Assembly (NCBI GenBank): GCA_963737425.1
Contig: CAVTSX010000009.1
Span: forward strand, 496,001-560,000
Length of the DNA stretch: 64,000 nt
Direction: 5' to 3'
Source: DASXRA01 sp963737425
Lineage (GTDB): Bacteria > Actinomycetota > Actinomycetes > Mycobacteriales > Jatrophihabitantaceae
The notes under the pieces were generated by a model. The model was not told the origin of the DNA, ran no database searches, and saw nothing but the letters and a program-made list of their open reading frames with translations. Of the stretch, positions 33,749-41,331 are shown piece by piece (the first letter of the stretch is position 1; every line of letters starts with the position of its first letter). The translations under genes and the position numbers were made by a program.

Positions 33749-33789
33749 CCGAGCACCCCGGCGGCCCAAACCGCGAGGCCGCCTCATGA
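33745..33789 (+). CDS. 14-codon leader ORF, copy 2
   Basis: Identical to copy 1, with the same ATGA overlap at both ends. No own promoter or ribosome site; translation would rely on reinitiation. Confidence 0.45.
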   Translation: MTEHPGGPNREAAS

Positions 33790-33830
33790 CCGAGCACCCC
33801 GGCGGCCCAAACCGCGAGGCCGCCTCATGA
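33786..33830 (+). CDS. 14-codon leader ORF, copy 3
   Basis: Identical to the other copies. Its stop (33828-33830) overlaps the ATG of the enoyl-CoA hydratase gene, so the main gene would be read by reinitiation. Confidence 0.45.
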   Translation: MTEHPGGPNREAAS

Positions 33831-34615
33831 CCGATGCCCTGATCATCGAGCGCGCCAACGGCGTCGCCACCCTGACGTTGAATCGCCCGGAATCGATGAA
33901 TTCGCTCTCCGTCGAACTAAAAGAGGCGCTCGTCGAGGCGGTGGCGGACATCGCGGCGGACGACACGGTGCGGGCCGTCGTGCTGACCGGAGCAGGGCGG
34001 GCCTTCTGCGTGGGGCAGGATCTGCGCGAGCACAAGGCGCTGCTCGACGCCGGCGATCCCGCACCGCTGCGCACCGTGACAGACCACTACAACCCGATCA
34101 CGTCCGGACTGGCCACAATGCCGAAACCGGTCATCGCGGCACTGAACGGTGTGGCCGCCGGCGCCGGCGCGGGATTCGCGTTCGCCTGCGATTTCCGCAT
34201 CGCCAGCAAGTCGGCGTCGTTCCTGCTCGCCTTCGCCAACGTCGGCCTATCACTCGACAGCGGCGTGTCGTGGACCCTGCCCCGTCTCATCGGCAGCGCC
34301 CGAGCCGCGGCGCTGTCGCTGCTCGCCGAGCCGATCACCGCCGACGCTGCCCTCGACATGGGCCTGGTCAACGCGGTCGTCGAGCCGGACCTGCTGTTGC
34401 CCGCCGTGCAGGAATTGTCGGCGCGGCTCGCCGCCGGGCCGACGATGGGCTACGCGGCGATCAAGGAATCGATCGCGTTCGCCGCGACATCAACCCTCGA
34501 CGAGGCTCTGGCGAAGGAAGCCGAGATGCAGGCCCGGACCGGCGCCAGCACAGACCATCAGGCCGCGGTGACCGCCTTCGTCAGCAAGCAGAAACCGACG
34601 TTCACGGGCCACTGA
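33827..34615 (+). CDS. Enoyl-CoA hydratase/isomerase (crotonase, PaaG-like)
   Basis: Crotonase-fold enzyme (262 aa) acting on acyl-CoA. The CoA-binding/oxyanion segments are LTGAGRAFCVGQDL (about 51-64) and LNGVAAGAGAGFAFACDF (about 104-121). The catalytic position resembles PaaG-type isomerases/hydratases (LSLDSGVSW). It has no Shine-Dalgarno site of its own; its ATG overlaps the stop of the third leader ORF by ATGA. A hairpin follows 70 bp after its stop. Confidence 0.88.
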   Translation: MTDALIIERANGVATLTLNRPESMNSLSVELKEALVEAVADIAADDTVRAVVLTGAGRAFCVGQDLREHKALLDAGDPAPLRTVTDHYNPITSGLATMPKPVIAALNGVAAGAGAGFAFACDFRIASKSASFLLAFANVGLSLDSGVSWTLPRLIGSARAAALSLLAEPITADAALDMGLVNAVVEPDLLLPAVQELSARLAAGPTMGYAAIKESIAFAATSTLDEALAKEAEMQARTGASTDHQAAVTAFVSKQKPTFTGH

Positions 34616-34687
34616 ACCAGTCCGGCCGACCCGGCCCCATCCGTTGAGTCCTTCATGGCCGGCTCGGCGGCCACCACGAAGGGCTGA

Positions 34688-34711
34688 AAATGGGCGCCGG
34701 GGCGCCCATTT
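34688..34711. terminator. Bidirectional hairpin terminator between crotonase and tagA
   Basis: Perfect 11-bp stem AAATGGGCGCC / GGCGCCCATTT with a 2-bp centre, between two convergent stops. A-rich and T-rich ends on the two strands fit termination in both directions. Confidence 0.7.
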
Positions 34712-34741
34712 CCCTGACAGTGGGAAAGCAGCGGGAAAACG

Positions 34742-35296
34742 TCAGCGGGCGCGCCAGCAGGTCGCCACGTGGTCGTTGACCATGCCGGTTGCCTGCATCA
34801 GCGCATACGCCGTGGTCGGGCCGACGAACCGGAACCCGCGCTTGCGCAGTTCGCGGGCCATCGCGACCGATTCTGCCGATTTCGCCGGAACATCGTCGGC
34901 GGTACGCGGACGGCGCGTCTTTTGCGGGGCGAACGACCAGAGCAGGGTGTCGAGACCCTCGGGCACCGCGTCGAGGATGCGCCGGGCATTGCCGATCGTC
35001 GCCTCGATCTTCGCGCGGTTGCGCACGATGCCGGCATCGGCCAGCAGGCGCTCGACGTCGCTCTCGTCGAAGCCGGCCACTTTCGCCACGTCGAAGTCGG
35101 CGAATGCGGACCGGAACGCGGGACGCTTGCGCAAGATGATCAACCAGGACAGTCCGGACTGGAACGCCTCGAGCGAAAGCCGCTCGAACAATGGCTGATC
35201 GCCGTGCAGTGGGCAGCCCCACTCGTCATCGTGATAGGCAAGGTAATCCGGCGCCGAGGTAGCCCATCCGCACCGTGTTCGCGGGTCAGAGCTCAT
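34742..35296 (-). CDS. tagA: DNA-3-methyladenine glycosylase I
   Basis: Base-excision repair enzyme (184 aa) that removes 3-methyladenine. Zinc ligands of the Tag family are all present: Cys9 (RCGW), His22 (YHDDEWG), and the C-terminal His176-x3-Cys180 (NDHVATCW). The FERLSLEAFQSGLSWLIIL helix is typical. Its start overlaps the stop of the DivIVA-like gene by 11 nt, so they are cotranscribed. Orthologue of Rv1210. Confidence 0.93.
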   Translation of the reverse strand: MSSDPRTRCGWATSAPDYLAYHDDEWGCPLHGDQPLFERLSLEAFQSGLSWLIILRKRPAFRSAFADFDVAKVAGFDESDVERLLADAGIVRNRAKIEATIGNARRILDAVPEGLDTLLWSFAPQKTRRPRTADDVPAKSAESVAMARELRKRGFRFVGPTTAYALMQATGMVNDHVATCWRAR

Positions 35297-35633
35297 GCGG
35301 CGGAAGGGATGCGGTGTCGCCGGACGGGGTCACAACGCCGTGCTCGGTATCGCGCAGCCTGGCAATCTCGGCGTCGCGCTCGCGCAGTTCCTCGGTCAGC
35401 CGGTCGAGCAGGATGTCGGTCTCGGCGAACCGGTACCCGCGAAGGGCCACCGGCAACCGCATGGCGATGACATCTTCGGGGCGAATCGGACCGTCCGGCA
35501 ACGTCCGCCAGGGCTTCGTATCTGGATTCGGCGGTGAGATCTGCTCGCCCTTGGGCAGTATGAAGACGGCCAGCGTGAACAGGCCCGCCACCACGACCAC
35601 CGCGAGTAGCGCGTACAACAGCAGGGTTAGCAC
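35286..35633 (-). CDS. Membrane-anchored DivIVA-like protein
   Basis: A 115-aa protein with one N-terminal membrane helix (about 2-27) and a cytoplasmic DivIVA-type motif (RPEDVIAMRLPVALRGYRFAETDILLDRL) plus a short coiled coil (about 78-93). It matches Rv1209-like proteins; a role at the cell pole or division site is suggested by the DivIVA motif but unproven. GTG 35633. Overlaps tagA downstream. Divergent from folP2 with 53 bp between. Confidence 0.78.
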   Translation of the reverse strand: MLTLLLYALLAVVVVAGLFTLAVFILPKGEQISPPNPDTKPWRTLPDGPIRPEDVIAMRLPVALRGYRFAETDILLDRLTEELRERDAEIARLRDTEHGVVTPSGDTASLPPHEL

Positions 35634-35686
35634 CCGTTGATCGTGGCATGCCTACCTGACCGGCCGCCATCTGCCACGGTAGTGAG

Positions 35687-36550
35687 GTGACGCTCCGACT
35701 GGGCCGACGTGCCTTTGCAGCGGGAGAGTTCGCCGTGATGGCGATCGTCAACCGCACTCCTGACTCCTTCTACGACGGTGGCGCGAACCTCGAGTTGTCC
35801 AGAGCACTCGACGCCGTGGACCGTGCCGTCGACGAGGGTGCCGACCTCGTCGACGTGGGCGGCGTACGCGCGGGCTACGGTCCCGCCGTCGACGAGCGCG
35901 AGGAGCTACGTCGAGTGCTGCCGGTCGTGACCGGCGTGCGCGAACGGTTTCCCGAGCTGGTGATCAGCGTCGACACCTGGCGGGCATCGGTCGCCGCGGC
36001 GGCCATCTCGGCCGGAGCCGACCTCGTCAACGACACGTGGGCCGGTGCCGATCCCGCTCTCGTAGGTGTCGCCGCATCGACCGGCGCCGGCCTCGTCTGC
36101 AGCCATACCGGCGGCCTCGGCCCGCGCACCGACCCGCATCGCGTCCACTACGACGACGTGGTGGCCGACGTCGTGGCCACAGTCACCACTGCCGCCGACC
36201 ACGCGGTCGAGGCAGGAGTCCGCCGCGACGGCATCCTCATCGATCCGACCCATGACTTCGGCAAGAACACCCGGCACTCGCTCGAACTGACCCGACGCCT
36301 GGGCGAGCTGGTCGCCACCGGATGGCCGGTGTTGGTTGCCTTGTCACGCAAGGACTTCGTCGGCGAGACGCTCGACCTTCCCCCGAACGAGCGACTGCCC
36401 GGCACGCTTGCGGCTACGGCGATATCGGCCTGGCACGGCGCCCGGGTGTACCGGACCCACGACGTCCGCGAGACACGGCAGGTGCTCGACATGGTTGCGA
36501 GCATCCGCGGCACCCGGCCGCCGTCGGTGGCGCGGCGCGGGCTCGCCTGA
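35687..36550 (+). CDS. folP2: Dihydropteroate synthase paralogue FolP2
   Basis: A 287-aa TIM-barrel protein of the dihydropteroate synthase family. The N-terminal loop reads NRTPDSFYDGG instead of the usual N-x-TPDSFSDGG, the loop that normally carries GGESTRPG reads VDVGGVRAGYGP, and the pterin region is DPTHDFGKNTRHSLEL. These changes match the FolP2 (Rv1207) group, for which true synthase activity has not been shown, so it may act on another substrate or have a regulatory role. GTG 35687. Gene order DUF3117-tagA-DivIVA-folP2 follows mycobacteria, except that gpgS is missing. Confidence 0.85.
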   Translation: MTLRLGRRAFAAGEFAVMAIVNRTPDSFYDGGANLELSRALDAVDRAVDEGADLVDVGGVRAGYGPAVDEREELRRVLPVVTGVRERFPELVISVDTWRASVAAAAISAGADLVNDTWAGADPALVGVAASTGAGLVCSHTGGLGPRTDPHRVHYDDVVADVVATVTTAADHAVEAGVRRDGILIDPTHDFGKNTRHSLELTRRLGELVATGWPVLVALSRKDFVGETLDLPPNERLPGTLAATAISAWHGARVYRTHDVRETRQVLDMVASIRGTRPPSVARRGLA

Positions 36551-37093
36551 TCAGCCGGCCCGATCGATCACCGCGAACGCATCGTCCACTGTGGACACTC
36601 GATGTAGTCCGTCCAGGGCCGCCTGCCGCACGAATCCTTCCTCGACGAGCGATTCGAGGTATGTCCACAGTGGACTGTAGAAGCCCTCAGGGTCCAGCAC
36701 GATCACCGGCTTGTGATGCATGCTTAGCGAGCCGGCCGTCCAGACCTCGAAGAGCTCCTCCATCGTGCCGATACCGCCCGGCAGGGCGATGAACGCGTCG
36801 CAGCGTTCGTCCATGATGCGCTTTCGTTCTCGCATCGTCTCGACGATGATCAACTCGCCGGACTCCTCGTCGCCGATCTCCATCTCGATCAGCCGCGACG
36901 GCATCACTCCGACCGTGCGTGCTCCACCGGCGCGGGCGGCGCGCGCGACCGCACCCATCATCGAAACCCGGCCGCCACCGGAGACGAGCGAGTGCCCACC
37001 CGCCGCGATCCGGGTTCCGACGTGCTCGGCCAGCAGGATGTAGCGAGCGTCGATGCGTTCCGAGGATGCGCAGAATACACAGACCGCTGCCAT
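36551..37093 (-). CDS. LOG-family nucleotide phosphoribohydrolase, short type
   Basis: A 180-aa Rossmann-like LOG protein (TIGR00730), relative of cytokinin riboside-5'-monophosphate phosphoribohydrolases. Motifs VSGGGRVSMMGAVARAA and PGGIGTMEELFEVW (the PGGxGTxxE signature) are intact, with the ERKRIMDERCDAFI stretch before it. Its ATG shares a base with the stop of the longer LOG gene upstream (TAATG). Two copies of the 13-bp palindrome GTCCACWGTGGAC lie in its last third, 79 bp apart. Confidence 0.87.
   Translation of the reverse strand: MAAVCVFCASSERIDARYILLAEHVGTRIAAGGHSLVSGGGRVSMMGAVARAARAGGARTVGVMPSRLIEMEIGDEESGELIIVETMRERKRIMDERCDAFIALPGGIGTMEELFEVWTAGSLSMHHKPVIVLDPEGFYSPLWTYLESLVEEGFVRQAALDGLHRVSTVDDAFAVIDRAG
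36584..36596. repeat. Palindrome GTCCACTGTGGAC, coding copy 4
   Basis: Exact 13-bp palindrome near the 3' end of the short LOG gene, encoding Ser-Thr-Val-Asp with ACA. Confidence 0.85.
36663..36675. repeat. Palindrome GTCCACAGTGGAC, coding copy 5
   Basis: Exact 13-bp palindrome in the short LOG gene but in another frame (Pro-Leu-Trp-Thr), so the DNA word and not the peptide is shared. Confidence 0.85.
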
Positions 37094-37929
37094 TACTGGG
37101 CGTCGTGCGTGCCGCCGAGCATGCCCTCGGCCTCGGCACGTTGTTCGGCGTTGGCCTGCGTCGACCGGTCGCGCGCGGATTCGGTGATGCGACCGACGAT
37201 CTCGTCCACGTCATCGGTGAGCATGAGCAGATCGATGTCGGAGGCGTGGATCTTGCCGCTCGCCAGCGCCGAGCCACGAATCCAGTCGAACAGCCCCGCC
37301 CAGTAGGCCGTGCCGTAGAGGATCACGGGGAACCGGGTGACCTTGCGCGTCTGCACCAGGGTGAGCGACTCGAAGAGTTCATCGAGCGTGCCGAACCCGC
37401 CCGGCATGATCACGAACGCCTGGGCGTATTTGACGAACATCGTCTTGCGGGCGAAGAAGTAACGGAAGTTCAGCCCGACATCGACCCAGTTGTTGAGCTG
37501 CTGCTCGAACGGCAACTCGATGCCAAGCCCGACCGAGACGCCGCCCGCCTCGGACGCACCGCGGTTGACGGCCTCCATCGAGCCCGGACCTCCCCCGGTG
37601 ATGACCGCGAAGCCCGCTCGCGCCAGGGCGCTTCCGATCGCCTGCGCGGCGGCGTACTCCGGGTGATCGCGCGGCGTGCGTGCCGAGCCGAACACCGACA
37701 CCGCGCGAGGCAGCTCGGCGAGCAGGCCGAATCCCTCGACGAACTCCGACTGGATCCGCAGCACCCGCCACGGGTCGGTGTGCACCCAGTCCGACGGGCC
37801 ACGCGAGTCGAGCAGTCGCTGATCGGCGGTGCCGGCCTGCACCTGCCCGCGTCGCATGATGATCGGGCCGCGTTGCCGCTCGGCTGGTTGTGCCGGCGGC
37901 ACGGGCAGCTCCGGATTCGGTCGGGTCAT
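37093..37929 (-). CDS. LOG-family nucleotide phosphoribohydrolase, long type
   Basis: A 278-aa LOG protein with an N-terminal extension of about 75 residues. The core has AVSVFGSARTPRDHPEY, VITGGGPGSMEAVNRGA and PGGFGTLDELFESL. TATGCT 7 nt before ATG 37929 fixes the start, so GTG 37941 is rejected. It is the first gene of a two-LOG operon. Two different LOG proteins side by side occur in several actinobacteria; whether they form a heteromer is unknown. Confidence 0.88.
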   Translation of the reverse strand: MTRPNPELPVPPAQPAERQRGPIIMRRGQVQAGTADQRLLDSRGPSDWVHTDPWRVLRIQSEFVEGFGLLAELPRAVSVFGSARTPRDHPEYAAAQAIGSALARAGFAVITGGGPGSMEAVNRGASEAGGVSVGLGIELPFEQQLNNWVDVGLNFRYFFARKTMFVKYAQAFVIMPGGFGTLDELFESLTLVQTRKVTRFPVILYGTAYWAGLFDWIRGSALASGKIHASDIDLLMLTDDVDEIVGRITESARDRSTQANAEQRAEAEGMLGGTHDAQ

Positions 37930-37936
37930 GCCGCCG

Positions 37937-37942
37937 AGCATA
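37937..37942 (-). promoter_or_regulatory. -10 hexamer of the LOG operon
   Basis: TATGCT on the minus strand, 7 nt before ATG 37929; leaderless. Confidence 0.6.
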
Positions 37943-37987
37943 GGGATCGCCGCGATCTTCCTACGGTCGAGTCGGAAGATCGGCGCG

Positions 37988-39055
37988 CTATCCGACGAGA
38001 AAGCGGGTCAGGGCCGCCTCGGCCTCGCCGATAAGCGCGATCTCGACGGACTCCTCGGGCTTGTGGGCGAGGTTCGCATCGCCTGGGCCGTAGTTGAGCG
38101 CCGGTATGCCCAGCTGCGCGAACCTGGCAACGTCGGTCCAGCCCAGCTTCGGCTGCGGCTGACCGCCGACGGCGGAAACGAAGGCCTGCGAAAGGCCGGC
38201 GTCCAAGCCGGGCCGGGCCGCCGCTGCCGAGTCGGCGATCTCGACCGCAAATCCGGAGAACACCTCGCGCACGTGCGCCTGCGCCTCGTCCTCGGACCGA
38301 TCCGGCGCGAAGCGGAAGTTCACCGTCACGCTGCACTGGTCGGGGATGACGTTTCCGGCGACACCGCCACTTATTCCGACGGCGTTGAGCCCTTCGCGAT
38401 AGGTCAGCCCGTCGACGTCGACGCTTCGTGCTTCGTACGCGGCGAGGTGGGCGAGCACCGGCGCGGCCGCATGAATGGCGTTCTCGCCGAGCCAGGACCG
38501 CGCGCTGTGCGCTCGACGTCCCGACGTGGTGACCACGGCACGCAGCGATCCCTGGCAACCTGCCTCGACCAGGCAGGACGACGGCTCGAGCACCACGGCG
38601 AGATCGGCGGCCAGGGCCTCGGGCCGCGTCACGGCGATGCGGCCGAGACCGTTGCGGGCGGAATCGACCTCCTCGCAGTCGTAGAAGATCCAGGTGAGGT
38701 CGACATTCGGCTTGATGGCGCCCGAGCCCACGAGATGGGCCAGACGCAGCTGCACGGCTACCCCGGACTTCATGTCCGATGTGCCGCAGCCGATCAGCCG
38801 GTCGCCGTCGACGCGCGAGGGCACGTTGCCGGCGATCGGCACGGTGTCGAGATGCCCGGCCAGCGCGACTCGACGGCGGAGTCCCGTCGACGTGCGGGCC
38901 ATGACGACATTGCCGTCACGTTCCACGGCGAGATCGGGATAACGCCCCAGGGCGGCTTCGACCAGGTCGGCGAGATGCATCTCGTCGCCGGAGACCGATT
39001 CCACGTCGACGAGGGCCGCGGTGAGGTTCGCACCGGACAGGCTCAGATCAAGCAC
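37988..39055 (-). CDS. dapE: Succinyl-diaminopimelate desuccinylase
   Basis: M20-family zinc hydrolase (355 aa) that releases succinate from N-succinyl-L,L-diaminopimelate. Metal/catalytic motifs are GHLDTVP (about 67-73), DCEEVDSARNG with the general base Glu, and VLEPSSC; the dimerisation domain lies between about 170 and 275. The GTG at 39055 follows the TAACGT hexamer by 7 nt, and gives a length close to M. tuberculosis DapE; the frame is open to 39673. Divergent from dapD, with repeat element A between them. Confidence 0.93.
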   Translation of the reverse strand: MLDLSLSGANLTAALVDVESVSGDEMHLADLVEAALGRYPDLAVERDGNVVMARTSTGLRRRVALAGHLDTVPIAGNVPSRVDGDRLIGCGTSDMKSGVAVQLRLAHLVGSGAIKPNVDLTWIFYDCEEVDSARNGLGRIAVTRPEALAADLAVVLEPSSCLVEAGCQGSLRAVVTTSGRRAHSARSWLGENAIHAAAPVLAHLAAYEARSVDVDGLTYREGLNAVGISGGVAGNVIPDQCSVTVNFRFAPDRSEDEAQAHVREVFSGFAVEIADSAAAARPGLDAGLSQAFVSAVGGQPQPKLGWTDVARFAQLGIPALNYGPGDANLAHKPEESVEIALIGEAEAALTRFLVG

Positions 39056-39062
39056 GGTCGGC

Positions 39063-39068
39063 ACGTTA
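39063..39068 (-). promoter_or_regulatory. -10 hexamer of leaderless dapE
   Basis: TAACGT, 7 nt before GTG 39055. Confidence 0.6.
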
Positions 39069-39140
39069 CCGCCCCAGGCCGCGATGTCGTATTTGCCCGC
39101 GGGCGCCTGCGGGCGCCCGCCAGCCGCCCGCGCCCGTCGG

Positions 39141-39198
39141 TCTTGATCATCTCTGGTGTAACCGCGATCGAGCGCGTATCGAGCAGAGATGATCAAGC
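39141..39198. repeat. Intergenic palindromic element A, copy 3
   Basis: Arms CTTGATCATCTCTG (39142-39155) and CAGAGATGATCAAG (39184-39197), with one mismatched pair inside; counting it, the spacer is again 26 bp. Lies between the divergent dapE and dapD genes. Confidence 0.88.
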
Positions 39199-39384
39199 GA
39201 TCTTGCCGCCACGACGCGAGTCGGCAACACCTACCTCGCAAGATCATCGAGCCGGGCATCTGCGGGTTCGTTAGGGTTGCCTGGTGACGACGCCCGCCCG
39301 GCGCGACCAAGCGCGCCGCCCCAGCCGCAGATGCCCGGCGTGCCGTCATAGGTGCGTGCCGACCGCCGGCGTTGGTGCGCCGGA

Positions 39385-40332
39385 ATGACAACGAAAGCAT
39401 GGGGCTACGGCCTGGCCACCACGGTCGCATCGGGTGATGGCATCGGACGGGTGCTCGACACCTGGTTCCCGGCGCCTGCTCTCGGTGACACACCGACATC
39501 GGCGGCGTCGCCGCACGAACTTTCGTCGCTGACCGGCGCGAAGGAGGGCGTCGGCGATCGCGGTGTCCGGCTCGATGTCGTATTGCGCGAAATCGACCTG
39601 GACGTCCCACCCGCCGACACTCCAGACGCATACCTACGACTGCATCTGCTGTCGCACCGCCTCGTCGCGCCACACGGTGTCAACCTCACCGGCATCTTCG
39701 ACATCCTGCCCAATGTCGTATGGACCTCTGCCGGGCCATGCGCCCCGGAGAACTTCGAGCAGACCAGGCTCGCCCTGCGCCGGCGCGGCACGCTGCAGGT
39801 GCTCAGCGTCGACAAGTTCCCGCGCATGGTCGACTACGTGATGCCGCCGGGCGTGCGCATCGCTGATGCCGATCGGGTCCGGCTCGGCGCTCATCTCGCA
39901 GAAGGCACCACCGTCATGCACGAGGGCTTCGTGAATTTCAACGCGGGCACGCTCGGCGCGTCGATGATCGAGGGCCGGATCTCGTCCGGTGTGGTGGTCG
40001 GCGACGGCTCCGATGTCGGCGGAGGCGCCTCGATCATGGGCACCCTGTCCGGCGGCGGCAAAGAGGTCATCACCATCGGCAAGCGTTGCCTGGTCGGCGC
40101 GAACGCCGGTGTGGGCATCTCGCTGGGCGACGATTGCGTGGTCGAGGCAGGCTGCTACATCACCGCCGGCGCGAAGCTCAAGCTGCCTGACGGGTCGGTC
40201 GTCAAGGCGTCTGCTATGTCGGGGCAGGCCGGCCTGCTGTACTGGCGCAACAGCGTCTCAGGTGCTCTCGAAGTACGTCCGCGTGACGGCAGCGGTGCCC
40301 AACTCAACACCGCCCTGCACGCGAACGCGTGA
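39385..40332 (+). CDS. dapD: Tetrahydrodipicolinate N-succinyltransferase
   Basis: Lysine/diaminopimelate pathway enzyme (315 aa) that transfers succinyl from succinyl-CoA. It belongs to the actinobacterial DapD type: a mixed N-terminal domain (1-150, MTTKAWGYGLATTVASGDG) and a left-handed beta-helix (about 165-280; MHEGFVNFNAGTLGASMIEG, GGGASIMGTLSGGG, GANAGVGISLGDDC). Length is within two residues of the M. tuberculosis enzyme. ATG 39385 starts the conserved sequence; no strong ribosome site. Confidence 0.94.
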   Translation: MTTKAWGYGLATTVASGDGIGRVLDTWFPAPALGDTPTSAASPHELSSLTGAKEGVGDRGVRLDVVLREIDLDVPPADTPDAYLRLHLLSHRLVAPHGVNLTGIFDILPNVVWTSAGPCAPENFEQTRLALRRRGTLQVLSVDKFPRMVDYVMPPGVRIADADRVRLGAHLAEGTTVMHEGFVNFNAGTLGASMIEGRISSGVVVGDGSDVGGGASIMGTLSGGGKEVITIGKRCLVGANAGVGISLGDDCVVEAGCYITAGAKLKLPDGSVVKASAMSGQAGLLYWRNSVSGALEVRPRDGSGAQLNTALHANA

Positions 40333-40345
40333 ACCCGGCCGGCTA

Positions 40346-41158
40346 GTGAACGCTGTTCGGCGAGGCCTTGTCGCCGCCTTCGTGGTCGTGGCGGTGCTGG
40401 CCGGATGCGCCTTCGGGCTGTGGGCGTTGTGGCGCGCGGCGCAGTCGCATTCGACGGCCGAGGAGTGCCGGGTCGGCGACTACGCACTCGACCCCAGCCA
40501 GGCGTCGGTGGCGTCCGCCATGACCGGCGTCGTCATCCGGCGCCAACTCCCCGAACGCGCTGCCGTGCTCGTCCTCGCCGCGGCCCTGCAGGAGAGCAAG
40601 CTCGTCAACCTCGGCTCCGGAGAAGGCGATCGCGACTCGGTCGGCGTGCTGCAACAGCGGCCGTCGCAGGGCTGGGGCACTCCGGCGCAACTTCAGGACG
40701 TCCACTTCGCCACCGGTGCATTTCTCGATGCGCTGATCAAGATCGACGGCTGGCGGACCATGCCGCTGGCAGACGCGATCCAGAAGGTGCAGATCTCGAT
40801 AGACGGAAGCCTCTATGCCCGGCACGAGGGCGAGGCGCAGGCGTTGTCCGACGCGCTGACCGGCCACTCCCCCGCCGGCATTACGTGCACCTTCCCGAAG
40901 CCGGACCAGGTGGCACCCGCGCGTCAGGTGGCGACGCTGATCGCCAAGGACCTCCCAATCAACACTCCGAGGGCGGTCGAGCCGACGGTTACCGTGCCGG
41001 GTGCTTCATGGGCGACAGCAGCATGGTTCGTCGCGAACGCCGACCGGTTCGGCATCGACTCGGTCAGATACTCGGGGCGGGCGTGGACCCGCGAACATGG
41101 GTGGCGCACCGACAGGTCCGCCGTGAGCAGCGCGGTCGTCGCGACCCTGCACCGCTAA
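40346..41158 (+). CDS. Putative lipoprotein with lysozyme-like domain
   Basis: A 270-aa exported protein. A hydrophobic signal (about 8-24) contains a lipobox LAGC with Cys21. The mature part (about 60-165) shows ALQESKLVNLG and GVLQQRPSQGWG, a pattern of transglycosylase/lysozyme-like proteins (Glu plus a QQRPSQGWG loop), though databases often give misleading names for this family. The C-terminal third is variable. It starts 13 bp after dapD, so it may be cotranscribed; a cell-wall role fits that neighbour. GTG 40346 chosen to begin at the signal peptide. Confidence 0.7.
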   Translation: MNAVRRGLVAAFVVVAVLAGCAFGLWALWRAAQSHSTAEECRVGDYALDPSQASVASAMTGVVIRRQLPERAAVLVLAAALQESKLVNLGSGEGDRDSVGVLQQRPSQGWGTPAQLQDVHFATGAFLDALIKIDGWRTMPLADAIQKVQISIDGSLYARHEGEAQALSDALTGHSPAGITCTFPKPDQVAPARQVATLIAKDLPINTPRAVEPTVTVPGASWATAAWFVANADRFGIDSVRYSGRAWTREHGWRTDRSAVSSAVVATLHR

Positions 41159-41209
41159 CCCCAGCCCGTACTTCTGCGAATAGGCAGTTGGGCAACGGGT
41201 GCGCCTGCA

Positions 41210-41271
41210 GGTGGGCACTCAGGCCGCCGGTGGGCACTTACAACTGCCCACCTGGGGCGCAACTGCCCACC
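41210..41271. repeat. Intergenic palindromic element B, copy 3
   Basis: Two forward GGTGGGCAC arms (41210, 41229) and two reverse TGCCCACC arms (ending 41252 and 41271), 62 bp as in the other copies. A degenerate arm lies just upstream (about 41183). Between two convergent stops. Confidence 0.87.
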
Positions 41272-41331
41272 GGCGTGACAACCAGCTAGCGCGCCACCCT
41301 GTTATGCGGCTAGCCAGTGCGACGAGACCGG

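Larger units (their letters stand above)
33704..33826 (+). repeat. Three exact 41-bp tandem repeats
   Basis: Units start at 33704, 33745 and 33786 and are identical. Each begins ATGACCGAGCACCCC and ends GCCGCCTC. The array ends at the ATG (33827) of the crotonase gene. Confidence 0.95.
39056..39384. other. 329-bp divergent dapE/dapD intergenic region
   Basis: Contains the leaderless dapE -10 (TAACGT, minus, 39068-39063), element A copy 3 (39141-39198), and about 190 bp upstream of dapD in which I see no ribosome site or further repeat. Confidence 0.65.

Noticed and set aside
33704..33826. 41-bp tandem repeat as assembly artefact or CRISPR-like array
   Set aside because: Repeats are adjacent without spacers, so not CRISPR. 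An artefact cannot be excluded by reading but the exact ATGA linkage argues for a real structure.
22244..36675. Palindrome GTCCACWGTGGAC explained by a shared protein motif
   Set aside because: The five host proteins are unrelated and one copy is in a different reading frame, so a peptide motif cannot explain it.
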